Positions 21,905 through 35,100 of a DNA stretch of 37,277 nucleotides are shown one piece after another. The position numbers were made by a program, and so were the translations under genes. The DNA lies in contig RWJK01001592.1 in NCBI GenBank assembly GCA_004335835.1, positions 1 to 37,277 on the forward strand, read 5' to 3'. Position 1 is the first letter of the stretch. The number at the start of each line of letters is the position of its first letter. This DNA is from Scenedesmus sp. ARA3 (taxonomy: Eukaryota; Chlorophyta; Chlorophyceae; Sphaeropleales; Scenedesmaceae). Below the pieces are notes generated by a model that saw only the letters and a list, made by a program, of their open reading frames with translations, had not been told where the DNA came from and did not search any database.

Positions 21905-24900
21905 AGCCCAAGCGGGAGCCTCGCCCTAAAAAGCCGAAGCCTGAGCGGCGGCCTGAGGATGCTCAGCAGCATCAGTATGTTGATGACGATGATGAGGAGT
22001 TTGACCTGGCGATGGAGGACAACATGGATGATGAGGACTTTGATGCAGCCATGGAGGTGGGCTTTTCCCTCAATGTATCGGATCTTAGGGATGTGCAAGT
22101 GCAATTTTTTTGGGTTCTGTGTTGTGGGAGGGGGTGTTTGAGGTGGTTGCTGTACTGCGGTTGCTGCCCAAAGAAGCCCAAGCTGGAGAGGGGGCCGATT
22201 ATGCACAGCAGCAGCAGTATGTTGATGACGATGATGAGGAGTTTGACCTGGCGATGGAGGACAACATGGATGATGAGGACTTTGATGCTGCATTGGAGGT
22301 GAGACGCACGGCGGTTAGGGCTCAAGGGGATGCGTGACCAGGGTTTTGGTTTAGGTAATGGGGAGAGGTGTTTAGCTTGTGTTGGGGGCTAGGTCGGGCA
22401 AGCAGGATGTGGGATGTTGTAATTTGATGGCGGTTCCAATGCAGCAAAACGAGGCCAGGGGCAGCCATGGTGTGTATGAACAAATGGGTCTGTCCTAATT
22501 AGGTTATACTTCATGTGCTGCTGTTTGGGGGTGCTTCAAGCACCTGACCTGTCACCCTGATGTATACGCAAACACCATGGTTGATCATTCTCAACCCGTA
22601 CTTCTGCATATTGTCATACTTGTAAACTTGCAGATGGAAGATGAAGCAATGGAGGTCAGGCCTCGCCGCGGCGGCGGCGGCAGGACCGGCAGATCAGCAG
22701 CAGCAGCAGCAGGCTTTGAGCAGCAGCGCCCGCAGCGCACCAGCCGCCGCGCGGCAGCAGCAGGCGTGGCTGCTGCCGTGGCAGCAGCAGCAGGCGTGTC
22801 GGCAGCAGAGTACTATGCGGACCCTGCTGCCGTCGCTGGCTACAGTGCTGGACTCGTCACGGCAGATCCTGGTGGTGCGGCTGCTTGGGACCCTGCTGCT
22901 GCTGCTGCTGCTGCTTCGCCGCAGCCGTCGGGGCTTAGCGGTGGCGGCTTAGCAGCTGTTAGCGGGGGCGGCGGCGGTGGAAAGAAGCGGCGGGGGCGCA
23001 GTAAGGCTGCTGCTGCTGCTGGCAGCGATGACGAGGACGATTTTGGAGACTTGGTAGATGAGGAGAGTGACGAAGAAGCATGGACGGCTGGTGGTGGTGG
23101 AGCCTATGATGATGATGAAGATGAAGAGGACGGGTTTGAGGGAGGCACGGTGAGGCTTTGGGGCCGTGTTGGTTGCCTGCCGAAAACCTTTGTTTGCATG
23201 GTTTGCAGCGGTGTAGGGTGTTGCCGGCAGCGATGAGGATGATTTTGGGGACTTGGTTGATGACGAGAGTGATGAGGAGGCGTGGAGGGCTGGAGGGGGT
23301 GGTGAGGCTTATGACGATGATGAAGAAGACGAAGACGGCTTTGAGGGAGGCACGGTGAGGCGTGTTCACTGCTGCTGGTTGTCGTGTGGGCAAGATTTGG
23401 ACGGTTGCTGGTGTGTCATGCTTTTCAAATGATGGCTTCGGGGCTGGCTTTTTTTGTGACCTGATTGATAAGGAGAGTGATGAGGAGGCATGGACGGCTG
23501 GCGGGCTTGATGGTAAAACCTGTAAATGCTTCAATTCGCATTGTTCTTTCTGCAGGTCATCGGCGGCGGCTACTCCACCGTGGACTACATCAGCCTCAGC
23601 CTGAAGGGCAACCACTTCAACCGCCCTGCTGCATTGTGCCAACCCCGGTGCCAACCCCACAGTGTGGTATCCTTCTGGTGTTTTTGTACATGCAGGTCAT
23701 CGGCGGCGGCTACTCCACTGTCGACTACAGCAGCCTGAGCCTCAAGGGCGACCACTTCAACTGCCCTGCTGCAATTCAGTACCTGCTGTAATGTGCGTTT
23801 GTTGATACGTTTGTGACTGGTATTTGGAATTTGCAGGTCATTGGTGGCGGCTACTCCACAGTCGACTACAGCAGCCTGTCCCTGAAGGGCGACCACTTCA
23901 ACCGCCCGCTGTGGGTGTGCAGCGACGGCCGCATCTTCCTGGAGACCTACTCGCCTATCTACAAGCAGGTGAGAGACTGTGATTGATTACCCTTGATGTA
24001 ATATAGGGTTGAGAGATTGCGTAGAAGCCTTCACCATGACACCGTGGAGATGGTGTTGATGTGGCGGCCGCATCTTCCTGGAAACCTACTCGCCTAATTA
24101 CAAGCAGGTGATTGTGAAACACTTTGTTGGATGATGCCCTGATCAAGTAGTTTGTGACCATGGTAAAGGCGCCGGCATCTCCCTGGTAACCTACTCGCCC
24201 ATCTACAAGCAGGTGAGATGCTGTGAATGATTACTTGTAGGCTGGAATGATTGTGTGAAACCCTTTACCATGAAACCATGGAGATGGTGAGAATATGACG
24301 GCCGCATTCTTCTTGGAAACCTACTCGCCCATCTACAAGCAGGTGAGATGTTGTGAACGTTTACTTGTAGGCTGAATGATTAAATTGAATCCTCTTATCA
24401 TGACACCTTGAGATGGTGGTGATGTGACGGCCGCATCTTCCTGGAAACCTACTCGCCCATCTACAAGCAGGTGGGATTTATGTGAATCATTACATATAGG
24501 GTTAATAGATTGTGTAAAACCCTTCACCATGACACTTTTGAGATGGTGGTGATGTGGCGGCCGCATCTTTCTAGAAACCCACTCACCCATATACAAGCAG
24601 GTGAGATATTGTGCATGGTTGCATGTAGGGTTGAAGGATTGTGCAGAACCCTTCACTAGGGAGATGGTGGTGATGTGACGGCTGCATTTTCCTGGAGACC
24701 TACTCACCCATCTACAAGCGAGTGAGATATTGTGAATGGTTACATATAGGGTTGAATGATTGTGTAGAACCCTTCACCATGACACCTTGGAGATGGTGGT
24801 GATGTGACGGCAGAATTTTTGGGAAACCTACTCACCCATTTATAAGCAGGTGCGCTGGACCCTAGCTCTGGCAGAAGTGACAATGATGAAGTAGGAGTGC

Positions 24901-25455
24901 CACTAGCCTGCTTGCATGAGTTTCACTGTGAATTCTCTGCCAAAAAGTCCAACCACATACGGTAACATCCTAGGCATGTTTTTGATGTGATGGCCGCACC
25001 TGCCTGGAAACCTACTCGCCCATCTACAAGCAGGTGGCATACATGCAACAGCTGTTATGTTTTTATCTATGTGTGTCAAAGCTCCATTTTGTGGACCGCT
25101 TTATATGGCCTTGGCAACAACAGCTGCTCCTCTTGGACGTCCGCAGAGGTTGCTCTTGAAAGTTGATATAGAAGCCTCACAGGTTGGGTTGGTGTGTTGG
25201 TTTTGCTGCAGCACGTTGCCAAGTGTGGTTTGGTGTTGCTTGTCTCTTGTCGTTGCTGCTTACTGCACGTGTTCTTCACCGCCCTGACCTTTGCTGCTGA
25301 TGCTGATGCTGATGCTGATGCTGATGCTGATGCTGATGCTGATGCTGCTGCTGCTGCTTCACCCCACCAACACATGCGTACGACTTCCTTATCGCCATCG
25401 CCGGGCGGGTGTGCCGGCCTGAGTTTATACACGAATACGTGCTCACATTTGATTT

Positions 25456-25486
<31 letters not shown>

Positions 25487-28400
25487 CGTACGACTTCCTC
25501 ATCGCCATCGCCGAGCCGGTGTGCCGCCCTGAGTCCATCCACGAGTACGTGCTCACCCCCCAGAGCTTGTATGCAGCCGTGTCAGTGGGGCTGGACAGGG
25601 AGACCATCCTTGGCGTGCTGGACAAGCTGTCAAAGGTGGGCTTTCTGCCAGCGCCACACAGAGAGGTTCTGGCCTGTATTGGCTGGGCAGGTTTTGCTGT
25701 GGCTATGTTAGATGTGCCCGCCTGAGTCCATCCATGAGTATGTGCGTACGCCTCAGAGCCTGTATGCTGCCTTGTCAGTGGGGTTCAAGTTGGACAGGGA
25801 GACTATTCTGGGTGTGCTGGACAAGCTGTCAAAGGTGGGTCTGGCTGTCTTTCGAAAGCACGGTTTGTGCGTCTTGCGCATGTCGTGCATGTTGGCTGTG
25901 AATCACAGTGGGATTGCAATCACTCTTGAGACATTACTAGGCATCATATACAGTTGTCATTACGTTGCCACCACTAACCAAGCTGTGGCACTCTATCTCG
26001 TCCCACACCAACCGCAGGAACAAATGGTAACGTACGAATAGCTATTGTATCATTTGTGTAAACATGTCTGCTGACACCGCAATCTTTGCTGCACGCCCAA
26101 GCTGCGGCGCTTCATCGCTGCCTCCACCAACAGCTAAAGTAATCACATCTGCATTGCGCACTGCATCAGCAAATGATTGATTTGATTGCATTTCTGTATT
26201 GCAGGTGCGGCTGACCTCCAAGTTGCGGCGCTTCATCGCTGCCTCCACCAAGAGCTACGGCAAGGTCAAGCTGGTGCTCAAGCACAACAGGTTCTGGGTG
26301 GAGACCAGCGACATGGAGGTGCGGTTTAGGAATTAGGGATGAGCTTGAATGGGATGAAAGGTGAAGGAGTGATTCTTTCCTGCATGTGTGTCGCCTTTTT
26401 TTGACTTGTCTGGTGCGTGCATGCGCTGGACAGGTTGCTTGACAACCCCATGGTGCAAGCATAGTGCACACCTTTTGACACCCCAGGCGAAGACACTCGA
26501 GGGCTGGTGCAGGGCAAGGCATTGAAGGCACCCCGCGCCTAATATTTAATTAGTGCTGCCTGCTTTGTCATCTGTTTCTTGGCGGTTTTGAAACTGCAGG
26601 TGCTAACCAGGCTGCTTGGCAATCCCAATATCAAAGCCTGGTGCGTACTTGATACACCAGGCTGACTCGTGGGGTCTGGTGCCTGCTGTCGCCCTGCCAC
26701 ATTTATGTTACAAAACTGTTACAAAGTTGTTGTCTTGTACTGCAGGTGCTGGCCAGGCTGCTTGACAACCCCACTATTCAGGCTTCGCGCGCGCTGGACA
26801 CGCCAGGCGCTGACTCACGGGGGCTGGTGCGGCGCAAGGCAGTGAAGGAGCACGCCGCAGCACGCCTGTTTAAAGACACTATGGCAGCAGCAGCAGACGG
26901 AGCAGCAGCAGCAAACAGTGATCTTGCAGGTGGTGATGCGACGGCGGCTGCAGCAGCAGCAGCGAGCGAGCTTGTGGCAAAGGCAGGGAATGTGACCCGG
27001 CCGCCTGCTGCAGCAGCAGCAGCACAACCGGCAGCAGCAGCAGCAGCAGAGCAGCCGGCAGCAGCAGCACCAGCGCCGGCGGCGGTTGTGGCTGGCGCGG
27101 GGCGCTTCTTTGATCCTTTTGGTGATTCTGAGTCAGAGTCAGAATCGGATCCCGAGGATTACACAGGGGTGGTGCCGCGCTCAAGGCCCAAGCAGCTGGC
27201 AGCAACAGCAGCAGCAGGTGGCAGTGCTGCAGCTGGCGGCAGTACTGCTGCTGCTGCTGCTGCTGCTGGTGGTGGTGGTGGCAGTTTGGAGGATGATGAT
27301 GACAGTGATGAAGATGTGGTGGGGGTGCCTAGGGCACGGCGCAGGGCAGCAGCAGCAGCAGCAGCAACCACAGCAGATGGTGGGGTAGACTCAGCAGCAG
27401 CTGCAGCAGCAGCAGGCAAGAGCTCGGATCTGCCAGCTGCAGCAGCTGCCAACGATGCACAACAGCAGCAGCAGGGGTCAGATGATGACGATGACGGCGG
27501 CTCGCCGCTTGTAGGCGGCCGCCGGCGGCTCACACGGCCAGCAGCAGCAGCAGCAGGGTCAGACGCCGATGCTGCTGCCATAGTAGCTGCAGCAGATGCA
27601 GAGGAGATGGATCTAGATGACGAGGATGTTATTTTGGATGCTGACTCAGCAGAGCAGCAGCAGCAGCAGCAGCAGCCGCAGCGCAAGGGGAGGCTGGCGG
27701 CTACTGCTGCTGTTGCTGCTGCCACTGATGCTGCTGCTGGTGACGGTGTGGGAGCTACTGCTGGTGGGGTGGGTGGAGGCTTGAGGGCACTGTTGAAGCA
27801 GCAGCAGCAAGAGGCGCGAGCAGAGAAGCAGCGGCAGCGCCAAGCCAATCAGCAGCAGCAGCAGGACGAGAAAGAGGCGGCAGCAGCGACAGCAGCGGCA
27901 GCAGCAGATGGCGATGCTGCTGCTGCTGGGTATGAGGAGCAGGAGGAGGAGGAAGATCCGGAAAGGGAGGTGCTGGCTTTTGAGATCCGGGCGTCAGAGG
28001 TGAGCAGGGTTCACCTGAATTGGTGATCCCAAGGGGGTTTCTTATGGTTGTTGCAGGTGTTTTGGGCGATGTCAGCCATTGTGCATGTCAGAAATGTGTG
28101 GCCTTTGACCTGGGGATCAGAGGTCAGCAGGTTTTTTTTTGTTTTTGGCTTTGTCGATATCTGCCCTCAAGTTGATGAAGCATGAGGAGCATGAGGAGGA
28201 GGAAGACCCTCTGAGCGGGAGGTGCTGGCTTTTGAGATCCGGGCCTCAGAGGTGAACACTTTCCACCTCGATTGTTTGGTGTGTAGCTTGTTCTGGCTTT
28301 TGTAAGTGGTGCAAAAGCGCGCAGGAAGCAGAGCCTGCCTGGCAGCACAGCACTGCATGCTGCTGCCGCCCATCTGCCAGTCACATACCCAGTCATGATG

Positions 28401-31400
28401 CTGTTATGTATGTTGCATGATGTTGCAAGTCTCTTGTATGTGTGAAATATGCAACATATCCAAACAATCTTCAACTTGAAACAGGTGGAGCGCGTGAAGA
28501 AGGAATGCCTGCCAGGCAGCGCGTCAGGCCTTGACGGCCCTCTTTTGGAGGAGCACGACTTCTCGCATGATGACGCAAACCTGGGGCTAGACACCCCACC
28601 CTGAAAAGCACTATCAATGAAACAAACACATTCTCACCTCTCATGCTCTGCTGGTTTTGGCTTGTTCTCACCAGGTGGAGCGCGTGAAGAAGGAGTGCCT
28701 GCCCGGGTCTGCCTCAGGCCTGGACTGCCCGCTGCTTGAGGAGTACGATTTTGCACACGATGATGCCAACCCAGGGCTAGACATCGGGCTGAAGCGGGGC
28801 GTGCAGCTGCGGCCGTATCAAGAGAAGAGCCTGGCCAAGATGTTTGGCAACGGTCGCGCGCGCTCAGGTGCGTGCGCTTGTTACATTCATTGGGACGTTT
28901 AGCTAACTGGTCTGTCCTGTCATGGCCTGTGCCTGCTGTTCAAGTTTCTGTTATGGTATGTTGTAACTGATGGTGTTGAGCACCAACCCGGGCCTAGACA
29001 ACAGCCTGAAGCGAGGCATGCATGCAGCTGCGGCCATACTTTTCAAGTCCAGGCAACGGCCGCGCACGCTCAGGATGCACAGCAATGTGTGTGTCCTGTT
29101 GTGCCTGGGGAGGCTGGTTTTGCGAAATAAAATGCATGTCCCGCTGTGCTTTCTTTCCTCTCGCCCTGCCCGCACATGACGAGCTCGCTTGGCGGCCGCC
29201 TGCCCAACACTCCAAACCTTGGCAAACAAACCCTACATGAAAACCTCGTTGTGTGTTATGTGCCTGCTGCTGCTGCAGGCATCATTGTGTTGCCGTGTGG
29301 TGCAGCAGCAGCGCGTGTCAAAAAGAGCTGTCTCTTCCTTTGCACACCCCAAACCCATCCCTTGCTTTTGCTCACACGTGTTGACCTGCAGGCATCATTG
29401 TGCTTCCCTGCGGTGCCGGCAAGTCCCTCGTTGGCGTTGCTGCTGCAGCGCGCATCAAGAAGAGCTGCCTGTGCCTGTGCACCAGCCACCACTGACCCAA
29501 CATTAAAATGTGACACCTATGGTACAACATCTAAACCCGGCTGTCTCTGAAGTGTGTGCTATTGCAGGCATCATTGTGCTGCCGTGTGGTGCGGGAAAGA
29601 GTCTGGTTGGCGTTGCAGCAGCAGCGCGCGTCAAGAAGAGCTGCCTGTGCCTGTGCACGTCTCATGCTCAACACCATGCTTACTCTCGCTTTTATCTGCA
29701 TGCAGGCATCATTGTGCTGCCGTGTGGTGCGGGCAAGAGCCTGGTGGGCGTCGCAGCAGCAGCGCGTGTCAAGAAGAGCTGCCTGTGCCTGTGCACACCT
29801 CAATTTCAACACCCTGGTTATTTTTGCACTATCTTTATGCAGGCATCATTGTGCTGCCATGCGGTGCGGGCAAGAGCCTGGTTGGCGTTGCTGCGGCTGC
29901 TCGCGTCAAGAAGAGCTGCCTGTGCCTGTGCACCAGCAGCGTCAGTGTGGACCAGTGGGCGCACCAGTTCACGCTCTGGACAAACTTGCAGGAGCACGAC
30001 GTCGTCAAGTGAGTCAGTATACCTTGAAATGGCCGCCTTTATGTTGTGGGGGCATTTGATGTATGAAAGGGGTATTTTTGGTGAAACTTGACCTTTTTTG
30101 GACACAAAATCGCTTACTTGTTGCCGCCAGCGTCAGCGTGGACCAGTGGGCGCACCAGATCACGCTGTGGACAAACCTGCAGGAGCACGACGTCGTCAAG
30201 TGAGCAACTGATGCATTGACGAAAGGAAATTGTTGCATTCTGTGAGATCTCTACACCTACACCATCCTCAAACACCTCTCTCTGCTTCTGTGTCAACGTG
30301 GCTCGAATGAAGTGAGCAGCGTCGTCTGAGATGGTGTGCATGTGTTCCGCTGTGTTGCTGTGCGGCAACTGATTTGGCATGCACGCGTGTTAGACACCAT
30401 ACCATTGATGGGTTGGTTTTGTGTGTGCCTTTCTTGAACTGCCACTGCTCTTGATGCCGCTGCGGCTGCTGCTGCTGCCGATGCTGCTGCTGCTGCTGCC
30501 GTTGTTTCGTGGCTGCAGGTTTGTGGCAGGCACGGGAGGCAATGAAGGTCAAGCAGAGTTCAACAAGCAGTGCCTGTCTGTTGACAGCTACAACATAACC
30601 AGCGAGATCCAACACTTTTTGTACTGTCCCTCCTTTTGCTGCCGCAGGTTTTTGGCAGGCACAGGCGGCAATGAGGGCCAGGCTGAGTTCAACAAGCAGC
30701 GCCTGGCAGCACGATCCGCACTGAAAGATGCTTATCAAACAATGCGTTAATGCCGTCTGTCCTGCTGCCGCTGCAGGTTTGTGGCTGGTACAGGCGGCAA
30801 TGAGGGGCAAGCAGAGTTCAACAAGCAGCGCCTGGCAGCCCCCTGCATTTGCGTGACCACCTTCAACATGATTGCACACGGCGGCAAGCGCAGCGAGTAC
30901 GGCAAGGCGGTGAGCATGGCTGATATCTATGTGTCATTGTTTGTTAATTGTTACTTGTGTTGTTATTTTGTGATGACAGGACCACCTTTAACATGATTGC
31001 ACATGGTGGCAAGCGCAGCGAGTACTGCAAGGCGGTGAGCAGGGGTGTTGCTTTGCGTGTTATTTTTGTGTTGTTTTGCAATTGACGCGACCACTTGGCA
31101 TGGCGGCAAGCACAGCGAGTACGGCAAGGCGGTGAGCAGGGGTGTTATGTGTGTGGTACAGTTATGCCGCGACGATGCGGCCACCTTCAACGTGATTACG
31201 CGCGGCGGCAAGCGCAGCGAGTATGGCAAGGCGGTGAGCAGGGGTGTTAGTTATGTGTTTCATTTATTTAGTACGGCAAGGCGGTGAGCAGGGGTGTCAA
31301 TTATGTGTTATATCTGTGGTCAATGTATGGTATCATTGTATTGTCATGCTGTGCAGACGTGAGTACGTTCCACATGACTGCGCGCGGCAGCAAGCGCCCA

Positions 31401-31553
31401 GCCAGTACAGCATGGCAGTGGTGCGCAGTCACATGACATGCCTGTTTATTGCGTGATAGTGCGACCACAAACCTGATCTGATCAGCAGTATGGAGTGCGG
31501 ACCTTCACTCACCTGCACTCACTTTTTCTACCCTGTGCTGTTGCTGCCGGCGC

Positions 31554-31591
<38 letters not shown>

Positions 31592-32136
31592 GATCATGGA
31601 CCTGATCAGTGGCAAGGAGTGGGGCCTGCTGCTGCTGGATGAGGTGCATGTGGTGCCTGCGCGCATGTTCAGGCAGGCGAGTTGACATGAATCAACTGCT
31701 GTAATGCTGGTTTTGTCAGTATGGTTTCAGGGGGTGGGGGTGTGCATGCTGCTGCTGGACGAGGTGCACGTGGTGCCGGCACGCATGTTCAGGCAGGCAA
31801 GTGAAAGATGTATATCTTGCGGTACATCTTGCACAGTGTTTCAGGGTCAAAGGGTCGAGGGGCGGCATGCTGCTGCTGCTGGATGAGGTGCACGTGGTGC
31901 CGGCGCGCATGTTCAGGCAGGCATTTGGACGTGAATGACGTGAATAATGGAGTAATCTTGACAAGTTTGTGCGGCTTTGTGTGGTTCCATCGTGTTGCGT
32001 CAACGTGTTACGTGTGCATGTGCGCTCTCATGCAGCTCCAGCTGTGGCTGCTACTGCCAATGCATACCATGATCCTCTTTGTTGGCTCATCAGTGCTGCA
32101 AACAGCCAGAAGTGCTACCGGCGTGTGCTGACACTG

Positions 32137-32174
<38 letters not shown>

Positions 32175-35100
32175 TCCCCTGCTGCTGCAGGTCATCGGCA
32201 TCGTGAAGGCGCACTGCAAGCTGGGCCTGACAGCCACGCTGGTGCGCGAGGATGAGCTGATCGGGGACCTGAACTTCCTGATCGGTGAGAAGCTGGAATC
32301 TGGTTGTGAACTTTGCCGTGAAGTTTACTGTGAAGTTATGGGAGTGACCACAGACGGCCCTGAGATTGTGGCCTGACAGCCACACTGGTGCGCGAGGCTG
32401 AACTCATTGGGGACCTGAACTTCCTGGTCGGTGAGCAGGTGGAATTTGAGTGTGAAGTTTGCTGTGAAGTTTACTGTGAAGTTATGGGAGTGACTGCAGA
32501 TGGCTGTGAAGTTTGGGCCTGACAGCCGCGCTGGTGCGCGCGGATTAGCTCATTTGGGACCTGAAATATCTGATCGGCAAGCAAGTTGAAGCAAGTTGAA
32601 TTTGCGTGTGAAGTTCTGCCGTGAACGTAACTGTGAAGTTATGGGGGTGGCTGCATGGCTGTGAATATTGGGCTGACAGACACGCTGATGCCCTGGCTCT
32701 TCTTTCCTTTGATTCTTTCTGATATAATACTCCATGTTGTTTCTTTTCTTTGCAGGCCCCAAGCTGTACGAGGCCAACTGGCTGGACCTCACTCGTGCTG
32801 GGCACAATCAACAACATGGTGCTTCACCTACCAAACCCTAGACCCTGCTGCTGAACCTCTGTCACTCTACGTTTCGTAGGCCCCAAGCTGTACGAGGCCA
32901 ACTGGCTGGACCTGACGCGTGCTGGGCACATTGCCAACGTGCAGTGCGTGGAGGTGTGGTGCCCCATGACGCGCGAGTTCTACGCAGAATACCTGAACAG
33001 AGAAGCTCAGAACGACAGCGTCAAGTGAGCGCCAAGGGTTTAAATCATAGAGTTCTCTGTTGGTGTTAGTTTGGGAGTTTCAGTGGTTGAGGAGTCTGAG
33101 AAGTTTGGGGCTTTGGGGTGTCGGGGTTGTGCGTGGAGGTGTGGTGCCCCATGTGTGTGGAGGTGTGTGCAGTGCGTGGAGGTGTGGTGCCCCATGACAC
33201 GCGAGTTGTACGCGGAGTACCTAACCCGCGAGGCACAGAACGACAGCGTCAAGTGAGTGCAACGGGTTTGTTTCAGAGGGTTTGGTTCTTGTGTTCAAGG
33301 GGTTCGAGAGGTTTGGGGCTTCTGGGGGTCGGGGTTGTGTGGTGCCGCATGCCGCGCGAGTTCTACGCAGAATATCTAAACCGCGAGGTGCAAAACGACA
33401 GCGTCAAAGGAGTGCGAAGGAATAAATCATCGGGTGCAGTGTTTGGTGGCTGAGCAGCGGTGGGAGAGGATTGAGGCTTTGAGGTGTCGGGGCTGTGTGG
33501 TGCCCCATGACGCGGGAGTTCTATGCAGAGCACCTGAAGAGAAGCCCAGAACGACAGCGTCAAGTGAGCGAACCATGCAGGGGTTGTCGATGCTGCATGG
33601 TGCCTGCCGTGATGAATGCCCTACATGTTCATGGTCTGCCAGTGCTCCTTCAGCCATGGTCTTGTGCTTCAGATTGACTGCCCTGTGAACTTCTATCCCT
33701 GAACGTCCCGCCCTGCCCACTTTGAACTTTGCAGGCAGCTGCTATACGTGATGAATCATTCACCTTATGACGGTATGCCAGTACCTGTACACTTGGTCCA
33801 GGGCTGCTTTAGGTTGACTGTACTGCAAACTGACCCTGAACTTCCTGCCCTGCCAACTATGAACTTTGCAGGCAGCTGCTGTACGTGATGAACCCCAACA
33901 AGTTCATGGTCTGCCAGTACCTCATCGACTGGCACGAGCGCATCAGGGGCGACAAGGTGAGGTTGACATTTGTCTAGCGATTGCTCGCGTCTAGGGATTG
34001 CTACAGTCTGCCTGCTTCTAATATCTATGCTGATCTTTTGGTTGATGGTGTCTGCATTCATCTTAGCACTAGCGGCAAGTGGTAACCTTGTTGACTTCAA
34101 CAGCATGTTCTTGGTACTAGTTTCAGTCTGTGTCCGCACATCAACCTACTAGCTACTTCTCACCCTCTGCTGCCCCTGCTGCTGCCGCCATCAGGTCATT
34201 GTATTCAGTGACAACGTATATGCGCTGGAGGCGTACGCCACACCACCCCGCTCCTAAACCTCACTGCTGCTGCTGCTGCCAGGTCATCGTGTTTAGTGAC
34301 AACGTGTATGCCCTGGAGGCGTACGCCACACCTCCCCGCTCCTAAACCTCACTGCTGGTGCTGCTGCTGCTGCTGCCTCTGCCGCCATTAGGTCATCGTG
34401 TTCAGTGACAACGTGTATGCGCTGGAGGCGTATGCCAAGGCGCTGCGCAAGCCTTTTATATACGGCAAGACCAGCCACAGCGAGCGCACACAGGTGGGCA
34501 GACAATATAGATGTCAGGGTTCAATGTCAAGGTTTTATGTAGGTTTTGGGGACCGGGCAATCCATAACATGTGCATGTGCGAGCTATGTGCAAGCCCTTC
34601 ATTTATGGCAAGACCAGCTACAGCGATCGCACACAGGTGGGCGACCACACCAGAAGTTAGGCGTAATGTCTTGCTGTCTTTGGCTTTTGGGCCCGGACAT
34701 GCGTACACGTGCAAGCCCTTCATCTACGGCAAGACCAGCCACATCGAGCGCACACAGGTGGGCAGCAGCAGCAGAGGTCGTGGTTGGTTAAGTTTGCATG
34801 CTGGGGCCTATTTAAATGTGCAAGCGCTGTGTGAGCCCTTCATTTACGGCAAGACTAGCCACAGCGAGCGCACACAGGCTGGCAGCATCGGCAGTGACTT
34901 GATGAGTCATCATTACAGCCTCTCAGCTGTCGATTTTGGGCCGGGGCGAACATACATGTAATAGCGCTGCGCAAGCCCTTCATCTACGGCAAGACCAGCC
35001 ACAGCGAGCGCACAGGTAGGCTACACCAGAATTTAAGTCGATGTTATTTATATGCAAGTTTTCGGGGCTGGGCCATACGTACATATATAAGCAGCAACAC

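Noticed and set aside
26042..26531. Minus-strand open frames in XPB introns 6-7
   Set aside because: They overlap exon 7 and its echo, have no supported splice partners and no recognisable protein features.
29510..30091. Open frame of 193 codons containing three P-loop-like motifs
   Set aside because: It reads through three copies of exon 10 and the introns between them; only the last copy continues into the rest of the helicase.
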